Shown here in pieces: positions 48,381 to 57,105 of a stretch of 60,268 nucleotides of DNA (the stretch's first letter is position 1; every line of letters begins with the position of its first letter). The DNA is taken from NCBI RefSeq assembly GCF_009687885.1, contig NZ_BLAF01000039.1, positions 50,468-110,735 on the forward strand, given 5' to 3'. Source of the stretch: Acrocarpospora pleiomorpha (GTDB lineage: Bacteria > Actinomycetota > Actinomycetes > Streptosporangiales > Streptosporangiaceae). The notes beneath the pieces were generated by a model that was given only the letters and a program-made list of their open reading frames with translations, made no database searches and was not told where the DNA came from. The position numbers and the translations under genes are program-made.

Positions 48381-50642
48381 TCAGTCGCGCAGGCCCGGCA
48401 CGTCGATGACGATCACCTCGGTGTCGTCGGCGCGGCCCGGGATGCGTCCGTCGTTTCCGGGGAAGTTGTTGTCGTTGGCCACCACGACCCGGTCGCCCGA
48501 CAGCGGCAGCACCGATTCAACCGACTGCAGCGGGAAGGAGAACAGTGCCCCGACCCCGTACTCGTTCGGCCGAGCCGGCGTGGACACGCCCTTCGGGTCG
48601 GCGATCCGCAGCAGGTCCACGGCGGTGCGGCGGGGCAGCACGCCGTCCGGCCCCGCAGCGTCGAGGTCGGTCACGACCAGACGCTTGATCTGCGAGCTCG
48701 GGCCCATGTTGTTGTCCCGCTCGATCAGCAGCAGCCGCCGGCCGTCGAGCACCGACGCGTCGCCGACGAAGAGCCCCGGGTCGTCGACCCGGAAGGACCA
48801 GGTACGACCGGTGTAGGCACCGGCCCGGACGTCGAACTCATAGACCACGCGCCGACGCTGGTCGGGATCGTTGATCTTGGCACCCTCCAGGATCGGGTAC
48901 AGCGTCCAGCCGTCCTCGCTGGCGGCCATGGCCTCGAACCCTCGGCTGCCCGGCAGGGTGGGGCTTTCGCCCGGGGCCAGATCGGGCGACTGGGGAGACT
49001 TCGTGCCGTCCGGCAGCGGGATCGGCGCCCGCAGCACCTTGCCGGTACGGTCGGTGTTGACCAGGTACGGCCCGAACTCCTCACCGATCCACAGGGTGCC
49101 GTTCGCGTCCCAGGCCAGCGACTCGATGTCGAAGTCGGCCCCGGTCAGCAGCCGGTCAGGGGTGTCCTGGTTCACGATCGGGAACGGCACCTTACGGTCC
49201 GGGTCGCGGAAGCTGATGTGGCTGCGCACGTCGATCTCGCCGCTCCGGTAGTCCGGCTCGATGACGTACGCCCGCAGCAGGAAGTCGGCCGAGTTGTTCT
49301 TGGCCCCGAACCCGTTGTCCGGCATGGCGAGCAGACGGTTGGCGGACTTGGAGCCCCGGTTGGCCGGGATCACCGCAGAGAAGCCCGGGATCGGCTGGCC
49401 GGGGAACGGCGGGGTGATCCCGTTGACGGTGGTCGGCGGCAGCTGCGTCCCGGACACGGGGCCGGGCTGGTAGTCGGTCGCGGACAGCAACGCCCGGTCC
49501 CTCAACCGCGCCTCATCCGGAATCCGGACGCTCAGCTCGTACACCCGAGTGATCTGCGTCGCGCTGTTGTTGTCGTCGGAGATCAGGTAGAGGATGCGGG
49601 TGTCGTCCTCCAGCCGATCACCGAGGGCCATGCCCTCGATGTTGTCCAGCAACGGGTTCGGCTGGGGCTGCTTGGCGGTCGCCCCGGACGGCGGGCAGTT
49701 GACGAGGTCGGCCAGCAGGCGCTTGCCGAGCCAGGCGCGCGGGTCGGTCAGGGTGGACAGCGAGGCGACGCCGGAGACGTCCGGCACGCCGGTGGCGGAG
49801 ACCCGGTACACCCGCACGGTGTTGCCCACGCCCGCGGTGAAGCCGCGCTCCAGCGCCAGGAGCTGGTCGTCGCCGAGCGCCACCAGTTCGACCAGCCCGA
49901 GGCCGGGGTCGGTGCGGTAGGCGTACTGGGCGGCCGGGGTGTAGGTGCCGCCGGATTGGCCTTCATACCGCAGGATCCGCTGCAGACCTGAGCCCGCCGC
50001 GTCGCGGCCGTCGGCCGATAGCGGCCCTTCCATTCCGGCGTACAGCACCCGGCCGTCAGAGGTGGCGGTAAGCGACTCGAAGGTCTGGTTGACCTGCGCC
50101 TCGCCTGCCGGGGTGACCCGGAACCTGGCCGGCACGTCGAAGGAGGCGACCTGCCGGCCGTCGGAGAGCCGGAACCGCCGGATCGACGGCTCGGTCTCGG
50201 AGCTGGCCAGGACGGTGTGGCCGTGTTGCTCGATGATGAGGCCCTCGCCGTCGAAGTCGGCGCCGGTGTACGGAACTCCGTCCGGCCGCCGCAGCGTCGT
50301 CATGTCGCGGACCTCGGCCGAGAAGGGCTTCTTCCCGCCGGTGGTGAGGGCGATGTCGTACAGGCGGGCGGGGACGGTGCCGGTGTTGTCCACGAGGGCC
50401 AGGGCGCGGTCATCGCGGAGCAGCGCCAAAGCGGACAAGCCCCCGACGGGGGTGCCCTCGAACGTCGTCTTGTCCAGGCTGTCGGTGAAGCCGCGCAGGC
50501 CCACGTCGGCCGAGCAGGGGACGCCGAGATCGGGTTTGGAATCGTGTGACGTCGCCGCGCCGGCTGCGGGGACGGTCACGCCGAGCATGGCAATGACCGC
50601 AGCGGCCGCGAGGGCCGGTGCGGGCCACCTTGTGCTGGGCAC
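48381..50642 (-). CDS. Secreted esterase-like/phytase-like protein with two such domains
   Basis: 753-aa exported protein. I use GTG 50642, 5 nt after GGAGG, giving a signal peptide (PAPALAAAAVIAMLGVTVPA then AGAA). Two copies of the esterase-like activity of phytase domain follow: the first about residues 50-350 (GLSALALLRDDRALALVDNT, EGLIIEQHG, LLDNIEGMALGDRLEDDTRI), the second about 380-750 (RLLAMPDNGFGAKNNSADFL, DIESLAWDANGTLWIGEEFG, FEAMAASEDGWTLYPILEGA). Conserved Glu/Asp in G-x-E-x-M/L blocks likely bind calcium. A phosphoester substrate is likely. It is convergent with the ADP-ribosyl hydrolase. Confidence 0.85.
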   Translation of the reverse strand: MPSTRWPAPALAAAAVIAMLGVTVPAAGAATSHDSKPDLGVPCSADVGLRGFTDSLDKTTFEGTPVGGLSALALLRDDRALALVDNTGTVPARLYDIALTTGGKKPFSAEVRDMTTLRRPDGVPYTGADFDGEGLIIEQHGHTVLASSETEPSIRRFRLSDGRQVASFDVPARFRVTPAGEAQVNQTFESLTATSDGRVLYAGMEGPLSADGRDAAGSGLQRILRYEGQSGGTYTPAAQYAYRTDPGLGLVELVALGDDQLLALERGFTAGVGNTVRVYRVSATGVPDVSGVASLSTLTDPRAWLGKRLLADLVNCPPSGATAKQPQPNPLLDNIEGMALGDRLEDDTRILYLISDDNNSATQITRVYELSVRIPDEARLRDRALLSATDYQPGPVSGTQLPPTTVNGITPPFPGQPIPGFSAVIPANRGSKSANRLLAMPDNGFGAKNNSADFLLRAYVIEPDYRSGEIDVRSHISFRDPDRKVPFPIVNQDTPDRLLTGADFDIESLAWDANGTLWIGEEFGPYLVNTDRTGKVLRAPIPLPDGTKSPQSPDLAPGESPTLPGSRGFEAMAASEDGWTLYPILEGAKINDPDQRRRVVYEFDVRAGAYTGRTWSFRVDDPGLFVGDASVLDGRRLLLIERDNNMGPSSQIKRLVVTDLDAAGPDGVLPRRTAVDLLRIADPKGVSTPARPNEYGVGALFSFPLQSVESVLPLSGDRVVVANDNNFPGNDGRIPGRADDTEVIVIDVPGLRD

Positions 50643-51103
50643 AAGTACCTCCGAAATTTGTAGTGCGGGTGAAGCAACCGCTCCGACTGAGCGAAGTCCC
50701 CGCAGCCCGCCAACGCAGAACCAGACATCAAACACCTCATGAATATCTGCGATCCCATGCGACTCCATGCTGGGATGCGGGGGTTGCCGGCTCAGGATCG
50801 CCCGGCGCCGTAGAAGACGAGCCTCGTCGATGGCAAGCCGGACCCGATGGCCTGGGAACACATTGGGAATGATCAGCCGAGATAGATCATCTCCAGAAAC
50901 GGCCGGAGCCGGGGGAGGATCTCCGGAATGAAGAAAGCCCAGGTCATCGCAATGATGACCGGGGCTAAACCGTGCGCGGCCGAGAGGGCCGGTGGGTAGC
51001 GAGCCTGACTCAGCTTGTAGTCAGGAAGGCCCGTATTGATCGAGGACACCCGAATATGCTGCATTGACGGATCATTCATGTTGCCGGTGGCGGTCGGGGA
51101 GAT
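50643..51103. other. 461-bp divergent gap, no convincing gene
   Basis: Promoters for the phytase-like gene (minus) and the dienelactone-hydrolase-like gene (plus) must lie here. A minus-strand frame ending at 50873 could give a 58-aa one-helix protein from a GTG near 51050 (GLAPVIIAMTWAFFIPEILP), but it has no clear ribosome-binding site and no known family. Confidence 0.35.
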
Positions 51104-51682
51104 ATGGCGACTATTGTCCTGTTTCATCACATATTGGGGCTCACGCCGGGCATCACCGCGTTCGCCGATGAACTGCGCCAGGCCGGGCACATCGTCCACA
51201 CGCCTGACCTCTTCGAGAGCCACACCTTCGACAGCATCGACGAGGGGATGGGTTACGTCCAGCAGGTCGGCTTCGGTGCGGTGATCGAACGTGGTACCCG
51301 AGCGGTCGAGAGCCTGCCCACCGACCTGGTCTATGCCGGCTTCTCGGTCGGTGTGCTTTGTGCGCAGAAGCTGGCTCAGACTCGATCGGGCGCGCGGGGC
51401 GCGCTGCTGTACTACGCCTGTGTGCCGCTCTCGGAGTTCGGCGACGCCTGGCCGGACGGCGTGCCGGTCCAGGTGCATGGCATGGACGCCGATCCCATTT
51501 TCGTTGGCGAGGGCGACATCGGTTTCGCTCGGGAGGTGGTCGAGTCGGCCGGGCAGGGCGAGCTGTTCCTCTATCCCGGCGACCAGCACTACTTCGCCGA
51601 CCGCACGCTGCCTTCCTACGACCCGGACGCCGCCGCGCTGCTACTTTCCCGCACGCTGGCTTTCTTGAGGTCCGTCGCGTGA
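51104..51682 (+). CDS. Dienelactone hydrolase family protein
   Basis: 192-aa cytosolic alpha/beta hydrolase; ATG 51104 follows GGGGAGAT. Key segments: MATIVLFHHILGLTPGITAF, the elbow YAGFSVGVLCAQ where the usual Cys is Ser, GMDADPIF with an Asp, and YPGDQHYFADRTLP with the His. The Ser-Asp-His set indicates an esterase-like variant. Substrate unknown. Decayed mobile DNA starts right after its stop. Confidence 0.88.
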   Translation: MATIVLFHHILGLTPGITAFADELRQAGHIVHTPDLFESHTFDSIDEGMGYVQQVGFGAVIERGTRAVESLPTDLVYAGFSVGVLCAQKLAQTRSGARGALLYYACVPLSEFGDAWPDGVPVQVHGMDADPIFVGEGDIGFAREVVESAGQGELFLYPGDQHYFADRTLPSYDPDAAALLLSRTLAFLRSVA

Positions 51683-52268
51683 CGAGCTTGCTGGTACGGC
51701 TGAGCCCCATCCCCGCCGTCCGAGGTCGGGCTACGCCCGCACGTACTCGTTGACCACCAGCCCATCAGCGTCGCGTCGAACCGCGACCCGTCGGCGGTGA
51801 GGCCGAGCATCTGCAGCCCCACCGACGAGGTGGTCGGGGCGCTGGTCGACGGGCTGCTCTGACCCGGACCAGCCAGACCAGCCGTATCTGCCGCAACGGG
51901 CGCAGCTCCTGGGGAACGTGCCGGCCCTGCCCACCCTCGGGGCGGAACTCCCGGCCAGCATCCTCGTCTTGGTCGGCTTCCCCTCCACCAGGGCCCGATC
52001 CAACCAGATCGGGGAGTGCTGGACCCGCACGTACTCATTCACCCGCGCCTCGGCGAAGGAGACCTCGTCCTGGCGATCACTCCCCATGCGGAGATTTGTC
52101 ATCATCACCAGAGGTGCGCTTCTTCCTTGCATTATTTAGTTGAATGAATGAAACTACGGCGCTTGGAATGCTGATAACTAACGCAATGACACTGGCGGCG
52201 TTACCAGCCGCCTCGATGAAGTCACTCACGGGTCGGGCCCTTCCGCTGCCCGCACGTCGGATAGATCA
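51683..52268. other. Gene-remnant region with a 20-bp direct repeat
   Basis: No intact gene. CCCGCACGTACTC(G/A)TT(G/C)ACC occurs at 51736-51755 and 52024-52043 (18 of 20 identical). On the minus strand these encode VNEYVRA-like ends in two places, suggesting two decayed copies of one small gene. On the plus strand 51756-51867 also reads as a tail (PTDEVVGALVDGLL then TGA). Composition and broken frames suggest an old insertion. Confidence 0.4.
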
Positions 52269-52329
52269 GGAGAGACCTCCGACAGCGGTCACGCATACTC
52301 GCGATGAACACACTGTCGGAGGTCTCTCC
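52269..52329. repeat. Perfect 17-bp inverted repeat with 27-nt spacer
   Basis: GGAGAGACCTCCGACAG (52269-52285) and its exact complement (52313-52329). It lies next to integrase and transposase remnants and may be a regulatory hairpin or the folded end of an insertion sequence. Just inside, ATG 52304 opens a short frame (NTLSEVSPAVAKLSGQQPRA) that stops soon after, possibly a transposase N-terminus. Confidence 0.6.
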
Positions 52330-52516
52330 CGCCGTTGCGAAGCTCAGCGGCCAACAGCCCCGGGCCCTCTAGGCCGTGCTGACGGGACTGTCGCGAAGGG
52401 ATACTCCCCCCCAACAACTCCATGGTAGCCGAACTAATGAAGAGTGAGAAGAAGTTGGCCGCCTGGCGCCGAATACGAAGAAGACCCAGCTAAACCACAA
52501 CCGATGGGAGAACTGT

Positions 52517-52690
52517 TTGACCCACCCCAAATCCGAACCCCCGCTCACCTTTGACGAGGTGGCAACCTGCCTGCGCATGCCTGTACGACCGGTGGCGCGC
52601 CTGGGGCGTGCCTTTCTGCAAGATCGGCCAGCAGCTCCGCTGCGACGTCGACGACCTGCGCGCCTGGCTCGTCCAGACCGCACCGCCTAA
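52517..52690 (+). pseudogene. Excisionase/AlpA-type HTH remnant
   Basis: The first frame reads PPLTFDEVATCLRMP, the start of an Xis-type winged helix. After a frameshift near 52583 the second frame reads LYDRWRAWGVPFCKIGQQLR then CDVDDLRAWLVQT, the rest of the same domain. A small deletion explains the break. It precedes the integrase remnant as xis precedes int in pSAM2-like elements. Confidence 0.7.
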
Positions 52691-52773
52691 CCACGCCACG
52701 GCGCATGGCCCTCGCGGAACCCGCCGCGAGAGCCATCGTCATTCCATCCCGAAACAAAGGAGCGAACCAACTC

Positions 52774-53112
52774 TTGGCATCCATCAAGCGAATCCGGCTC
52801 GGCAACCTCAAGAACGGCAAACCCCCGCGTCATGTGGCGCGACCCGGACGGCAAGCAGAAGGCCAAGAACTTCCGGCTGCCGAAGCCTTCCGCGCCGAGA
52901 TCGAGGCCGCCAAGAACAAGGGCCAGTACCTCGACCCGCACGCGGGCAAAATCCTCTTCCGGGACTACGCGGAAAGTGGCTCGCGGCGAAGCGGACGACA
53001 AGGGGCACTCGGGACGTTCACCGCCTACATCAAACGCCTGAAAGGCCACATCCGACCTACATTCGACAATTCCTCTGGCGAGGGTCAGCGGCAGCGACAT
53101 CCAGGATTGGGG
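52774..53112 (+). pseudogene. Tyrosine recombinase (integrase) N-terminal remnant
   Basis: A TTG start at 52774 has AAGGAG upstream. The protein is spread over shifting frames: MASIKRIRLGNLKNGKPPR, then MWRDPDGKQKAKNFRL, then AEAFRAEIEAAKNKGQYLDP and HAGKILFRDYAE, then KWLAAKRTTRGT, then YIKRLKGHIRPTF. Together these are the arm-binding and core-binding parts of an actinomycete integrase. The catalytic domain is missing here. At least three frameshifts make it non-functional. Confidence 0.8.
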
Positions 53113-53273
53113 TGAACGAGGACAACTCCCAGCTCAGAACCGATACAGCGCCACGAGCCAGTTTCCGCAACCTGGCGATCAGCACGATCCACCTGGCCGG
53201 ACGCGCCAATATCGCTCATGCCCGCCGCGATCTTCTCGACCACGATGCCGTCTTCTCCGCCTACAACCTCTGA
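53113..53273 (+). pseudogene. Transposase C-terminal remnant (ISAs1-like)
   Basis: The frame reads VNEDNSQLRTDTAPRASFRN, then LAISTIHLAGRANIAHARRD, ending with a TGA. The block T-x-x-A-P-R-x-x-x-x-R-N-L-A-I-x-x-x-x-L-A-G-x-x-N-I-A is typical of ISAs1-type transposase ends, though the last residues diverge. It is fused directly to the integrase remnant, so the insertion probably broke it. Confidence 0.6.
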
Positions 53274-53441
53274 TCAGCAGATTGGACAGAACACAACAAC
53301 GCCGGGGCCGTGGACGCGACCGCAGGACGGAGGACGGGGCCGATGACCGCCTGGTCCTGACCGCGGTTTCGTGACCGCCACCGGCCGCACCTGCGCCGAG
53401 CGGCCGTCAGGGGGTTTGACCTGCGTCTATGGTCGGCATGG

Positions 53442-53654
53442 GTGGTGAATCTAATTGATCATTTCGCGCGCGCTTCGCACAGGAACATGCATCTCTCTTC
53501 GTCCTTCGTCGCGAACTACCGCCGTTGCGTCAGCTACGCCAACCGGTGGGGCTTCGCGATCTACCTGGCCGGCAAAGACGGACACGAAGACTCGCTCCTG
53601 CCCAGCGGCCATCCAGTCGGCACCGCTGAGGGCGTCCTCGACTGCGTCTGCTAA
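53442..53654 (+). pseudogene. Small conserved-looking ORF with probable premature stop
   Basis: 70-aa frame from GTG 53442. The latter part (SFVANYRRCVSYANRWGFAI, YLAGKDGHEDSLLPSGHPVG, TAEGVLDCVC) looks like a genuine small actinomycete protein. Beyond the TAA at 53652 the same frame continues LNDPTPDR before a TGA, as expected if a Cys/Arg codon became a stop. No ribosome-binding site is clear. The flanks 53274-53441 and 53655-53792 hold no other gene I can support. Confidence 0.4.
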
Positions 53655-53792
53655 CTCAACGACCCAACGCCTGACCGGTGAGTAACCCTCATTCTTTGCT
53701 CCGATATCGCCGATCCATCACATAAATGACGCGTCGGTGTCGGTCCGTGTCGGCAAAGTCGCTCTAATCGTCTTGAACAGGAGCTAACCTAC

Positions 53793-55241
53793 GTGTCTCC
53801 CTCTCGCCGTACCCTCCTCGCAGGCGGCGCCGCCGGCGTAGGCCTTGCCGTCGCCGGTAGCATCCCGTCCCTGGCCCAGTCCCACCCGGGCCGGCCCCGC
53901 CCGGTTGGAGCCGACCACGTGCCCTTCCCGCCGCTCGTGGACGACCCCGACGGCATCCTGGCCCTGCCTGTGGGCTTCAGCTACACCGTGGTTACCCGGA
54001 CCGGCGTCACCCGGCTCGACGGCGGCCAAGGACTGACCCCATCCGACCACGACGGCATGGCCGTCTACGACGCCGGCCGCGACCGTTACACGCTGATCCA
54101 GAACCACGAGATCGACCCGGGCGCCGAGTTCGGCGTACCGCACATCAAGGGCACTGTCTACGATCCCGGCGCCGTCGACGCCGGCGGTTGCACCGTGATC
54201 AGGACTGACCGCACGGGCCGCAACCGCGGTGAGTTCGTCGCCCTCTCCGGCACCATCTCCAACTGCGCGGGCGGGCCCACCCCTTGGGGGACGTGGCTGA
54301 CCTGCGAGGAGGCCGAGGACCGGGCCGGAGACGACTGGGAGGAGGACGGCCGGTCCGGCGTCTTCCAGAAGGATCACGGCTACGTCTTCGAGGTCTGGGC
54401 CGACGGCAGCGCGGACCCGAGGCCGATCAAGTGCCTGGGCCGCTACGCCCACGAGGCCCTGGCGATCGACAAGGACCGCACCAGGATCTACCTCTCCGAG
54501 GACGCCGACGAGCCCAACGGCCTCTTCTACCGCTGGACCGCCCCCCGCGGCGTCAAGCTCGGCCCCGGCGTGCTCACCCGCCTCGCTCCGAACGCCGGCG
54601 TCCTCGCCGCGATGCAGATCATCATGGACGACGGCTCGGTGCTGCCGGACGTCGCCTACCTGACCTCCGCTCAGCTGGGCCGTCCCTTCCCCGTACGGTG
54701 GATTGAGGTGCCTGAGCGCGACGCGCAGACCACGCCCGTGCGCGAGCAGTTCACCGATGGCCAGGTCACTCGCGGACGCAAGTTCGAGGGTGTGTGGGGC
54801 ACCGACGAGGGCGTGTACGTGGTCAACTCCTACGCGTGGGAAGAAGGTGAGCTCCCGGCTGACGCGGCTCCGCACGACGGCATGGTCTGGTTCTACAACT
54901 ACCGGGCCCAGACCATCCAGCTGGTGACGTACTTCCCGCACCAGACCGCGTCGGAGGAGGGTACGCCGGTCAAGTACAACGACCTCACCTTCGACGGCCC
55001 GGACAATGTGACCGTCACCCCGTGGGGAAGCCTCGTGCTCGCCGAGGACGGCTCGGGCGCCTCCCACGTGCTCAGCGCGATCCCAGGCGGCCCGACGTAC
55101 GCGATCGCCCGCAACCAGCTCAACGACTCAGAGTTCTGCGGACCGACCTTCACCGCCGACGGCAAGGTGCTCTTCGTCAACATGCAGGACCCCGGCCTCA
55201 CCTTGGCCATCACGGGTCCGTGGGAGAAGTACCTCGGCTAG
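53793..55241 (+). CDS. phoX: PhoX-family alkaline phosphatase (Tat-exported)
   Basis: 482-aa exported phosphatase. GTG 53793 follows AGGAG (10-nt spacing). The start SPSRRTLLAGGAAGVGLAVA carries a twin-arginine signal. The mature part is a PhoX/DUF839 propeller: GLTPSDHDGMAVYDAGRDRY, LIQNHEID, GGPTPWGTWLTCEEAEDRAG, GYVFEVW, GRYAHEALAIDKD, and the terminal NDSEFCGPTFTADGKVLFVN. PhoX is iron- and calcium-dependent. It releases phosphate from a range of monoesters and is usually under phosphate control; no clear PHO box was seen in the 138 bp upstream. Confidence 0.93.
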   Translation: MSPSRRTLLAGGAAGVGLAVAGSIPSLAQSHPGRPRPVGADHVPFPPLVDDPDGILALPVGFSYTVVTRTGVTRLDGGQGLTPSDHDGMAVYDAGRDRYTLIQNHEIDPGAEFGVPHIKGTVYDPGAVDAGGCTVIRTDRTGRNRGEFVALSGTISNCAGGPTPWGTWLTCEEAEDRAGDDWEEDGRSGVFQKDHGYVFEVWADGSADPRPIKCLGRYAHEALAIDKDRTRIYLSEDADEPNGLFYRWTAPRGVKLGPGVLTRLAPNAGVLAAMQIIMDDGSVLPDVAYLTSAQLGRPFPVRWIEVPERDAQTTPVREQFTDGQVTRGRKFEGVWGTDEGVYVVNSYAWEEGELPADAAPHDGMVWFYNYRAQTIQLVTYFPHQTASEEGTPVKYNDLTFDGPDNVTVTPWGSLVLAEDGSGASHVLSAIPGGPTYAIARNQLNDSEFCGPTFTADGKVLFVNMQDPGLTLAITGPWEKYLG

Positions 55242-55252
55242 CCAGATCGACC

Positions 55253-55281
55253 GTGGGGTCAGGCGATCCGCCTGGCCCCAC
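55253..55281. terminator. Convergent hairpin terminator
   Basis: GTGGGGTCAGGCG (55253-55265) pairs with CGCCTGGCCCCAC (55269-55281) with one G-T pair and loop ATC. It sits between the convergent phoX and LysR genes. Confidence 0.75.
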
Positions 55282-56144
55282 TACAGTCGGGTGGCCGTGC
55301 GGATCAGTCCGGCGAGGGCGAGGGAGCGGCTGTGCGCGGGCCAGGCGATGTGGGTGACGACGGGAGGCGCGTCGGTCAAGGGGACGGCGGTGTGCTCGGC
55401 CCATAGCCAGGCGCGGGCAGAGTCGGGGAGGACGGCCACGGTGCGTCCGAGGGCGATCAGCTGGGCCAGCTGTGTCTGGTCGCGGATCTCGGGCCCCGGG
55501 CCGGGCGGGTAGGTGCCGTAGCTGGGCCAGCGGGCGAGTGGAAGACCGGGGACGTCGCTGACGTCGGCCAGTGACAATGACGCGCGCGCGGCGAGAGGGT
55601 GTGCGGCGGGCAGGATGGCGACCTGCCCCTCGGTCATCAGTTCCTCGCTGTCGAATCCGGCGAGGGAGTTGAACGGCGTGTGCATCAGCGCCACGTCAGC
55701 GCGGCCGTCGCGCAGCAGGCCTTCCTGCTCGCAGAAACCACACAGCAGCACCTCGATCTCGGCGGCGTCGAGCTCGGCCGCGTAGGCGTCGAGAAGCTTT
55801 TGCAGCAGTTCGTGAGAGCCGGCGGCTTTCACGGCCAGCACCAGGCGATCGCGGGGGCCACCCGGACTATCGGCGCCACCGGCGCGACGGGCACGTCGAA
55901 CGGCGGCAGCGGTCGCGTCGAGGGCCGCGCGGCCCTCGTACAACAGCACCTCTCCCGCACTGGTCAGGGAAACGCCGCGGCGGTTGCGTTCCAGCAGGGA
56001 GACGCCGAGGCGCCGCTCAAGCTGCTGGATCGCCCTGGACAGCGGCGGCTGGGCCATCCCGAGGCGCTCGGCGGCACGGCCGAAGTGCAGTTCCTCGGCG
56101 ACGGCCACGAAGTACCTCAACTCACGGGTCTCCAAGGCGTCCAC
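55281..56144 (-). CDS. LysR-family transcriptional regulator
   Basis: 287-aa regulator. The N-terminal winged helix is intact: LRYFVAVAEELHFGRAAERL, GMAQPPLSRAIQQLERRLGV and SLLERNRRGVSLTSAGEVLL. The rest is a periplasmic-binding-like effector domain (LVLAVKAAGSHELLQKLLDA). It is divergent from an SDR gene over 92 bp containing a palindrome with LysR-site character, so it probably controls that gene and itself. Confidence 0.94.
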   Translation of the reverse strand: MDALETRELRYFVAVAEELHFGRAAERLGMAQPPLSRAIQQLERRLGVSLLERNRRGVSLTSAGEVLLYEGRAALDATAAAVRRARRAGGADSPGGPRDRLVLAVKAAGSHELLQKLLDAYAAELDAAEIEVLLCGFCEQEGLLRDGRADVALMHTPFNSLAGFDSEELMTEGQVAILPAAHPLAARASLSLADVSDVPGLPLARWPSYGTYPPGPGPEIRDQTQLAQLIALGRTVAVLPDSARAWLWAEHTAVPLTDAPPVVTHIAWPAHSRSLALAGLIRTATRL

Positions 56145-56158
56145 GCTCAGAGCATACG

Positions 56159-56183
56159 CTGTGATACCCGCCAGGTATCACAG
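56159..56183. promoter_or_regulatory. 25-bp operator-like palindrome in the LysR/SDR divergent region
   Basis: CTGTGATACC (56159-56168), spacer CGCCA, GGTATCACAG (56174-56183): perfect 10-bp arms, containing T-N11-A as in LysR-type boxes. It begins 15 bp upstream of the LysR start and 54 bp upstream of the SDR gene, well placed for autoregulation and activation. Confidence 0.75.
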
Positions 56184-56236
56184 GCCACCGTATCGGTGTT
56201 GGCCGCAGCGCTCGTCCGCGGGCGAGCATCGACGGC

Positions 56237-56974
56237 ATGAGCGAAACGAAGATCGCGCTGGTGACCGGCGCGAACAAGGGAATCGGCTACGCGATCGCGG
56301 CCGGACTGGGCGCCCTCGGCTACCGCGTCGGCGTGGGAGCCCGCGACAAAGCCCGACTCGAGACCGCAGTCGAAAAGCTGCGCGCCGGGGGCGTGGACGC
56401 GTTCGCAGTGCCGCTGGACGTGACCGGCGCCCAGAGTGTCACCGATGCCGCAAACCTGGTCGACCGGCAGGCCGGACGCCTGGACGTCCTGGTCAACAAC
56501 GCCGGCATCTCCGGAGAAATGGGCCCCGGCTGGGTGCAGGACCCGACCACGCTCGACCTCGACGTGGTCCGCACAGTCGTGGAGACCAACGTCATCGGCG
56601 TCATCCGGGTGACCAATGCGATGCTGCCGCTGCTACGGCGCTCGACGTCGCCACGCATCGTCAACGTCTCCAGCAGCGTCGCCTCCCTGACCCGGCAGGC
56701 CGACCCGGACATCGCGATCGGCCCCATCATGGCGGCCTACTCGCCGTCGAAGTCGTTCCTCAACGCCGTCACCGTGCAGTACGCCCGCCAGTTCGCCGGT
56801 ACGAACATCCTGATCAACGCCGCCTGCCCGGGCTTGGTCGCGACCGACTTCACCGGCTTCTACGGAGCCCGCACACCCGAACAGGGTGCGGCCACCGTGA
56901 TCCGGCTCGCCACTCTGCCCGACGACGGCCCGACCGGTTCGTTCTTCGAGGACGACGGCGTCATCCCTTGGTGA
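56237..56974 (+). CDS. Short-chain dehydrogenase/reductase
   Basis: 245-aa NAD(P)H-dependent oxidoreductase. ATG 56237. Cofactor motif TGANKGIGYA, then VLVNNAGISG, catalytic Ser in IVNVSSSVASLT and YSPSKSF (Y-x-x-x-K: Tyr-Ser-Pro-Ser-Lys). The end GSFFEDDGVIPW is common among carbonyl-reductase-like SDRs. Probably the target of the divergent LysR regulator. Substrate unknown. Confidence 0.92.
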   Translation: MSETKIALVTGANKGIGYAIAAGLGALGYRVGVGARDKARLETAVEKLRAGGVDAFAVPLDVTGAQSVTDAANLVDRQAGRLDVLVNNAGISGEMGPGWVQDPTTLDLDVVRTVVETNVIGVIRVTNAMLPLLRRSTSPRIVNVSSSVASLTRQADPDIAIGPIMAAYSPSKSFLNAVTVQYARQFAGTNILINAACPGLVATDFTGFYGARTPEQGAATVIRLATLPDDGPTGSFFEDDGVIPW

Positions 56975-57019
56975 CATCCACGCGCTTCAGCTCACAAAAG
57001 ATCACCCAGACACGACGAA

Positions 57020-57046
57020 GGGCGTCCTTCCGAAGGAAGAACGCCC
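57020..57046. terminator. 12-bp hairpin terminator
   Basis: GGGCGT (57020-57025) and ACGCCC (57041-57046) with further pairing inside (one T-G pair) around a TTC-type loop. It ends the SDR transcript and probably once ended the tRNA whose remnant is adjacent. Confidence 0.7.
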
Positions 57047-57055
57047 GTTCAAAGG

Positions 57056-57086
57056 TGGAGCCGCCTTGGGGAATCGAACCCCAGAC
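57056..57086 (-). other. 3' end of a tRNA gene (probably Thr) as an attachment-site scar
   Basis: Read on the minus strand the 31 nt are a T-arm TGGGG-TTCGATT-CCCCA, the acceptor strand AGGCGGC, a T discriminator and CCA. This combination is that of actinomycete tRNA-Thr genes starting GCCGCCT. The D and anticodon arms are absent, so this is not a functional tRNA. Such 3' ends are duplicated when pSAM2-like elements integrate. An integrase fragment begins 20 bp away. Confidence 0.65.
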
Positions 57087-57105
57087 GTGCCAAGATCCCC
57101 TGTAA

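Noticed and set aside
48255..49991. Long plus-strand frame (578 codons) opposite the phytase-like gene
   Set aside because: Shadow of the secreted protein on the other strand; no motif or signal of its own.
51918..52139. 73-codon plus-strand frame in the remnant region
   Set aside because: No ribosome-binding site, mixed composition, and overlaps minus-strand gene remnants; cannot be supported as a gene.
57056..57086. Functional tRNA gene
   Set aside because: Only the T-arm and acceptor 3' strand are present; no D or anticodon arm or matching 5' acceptor strand follows.
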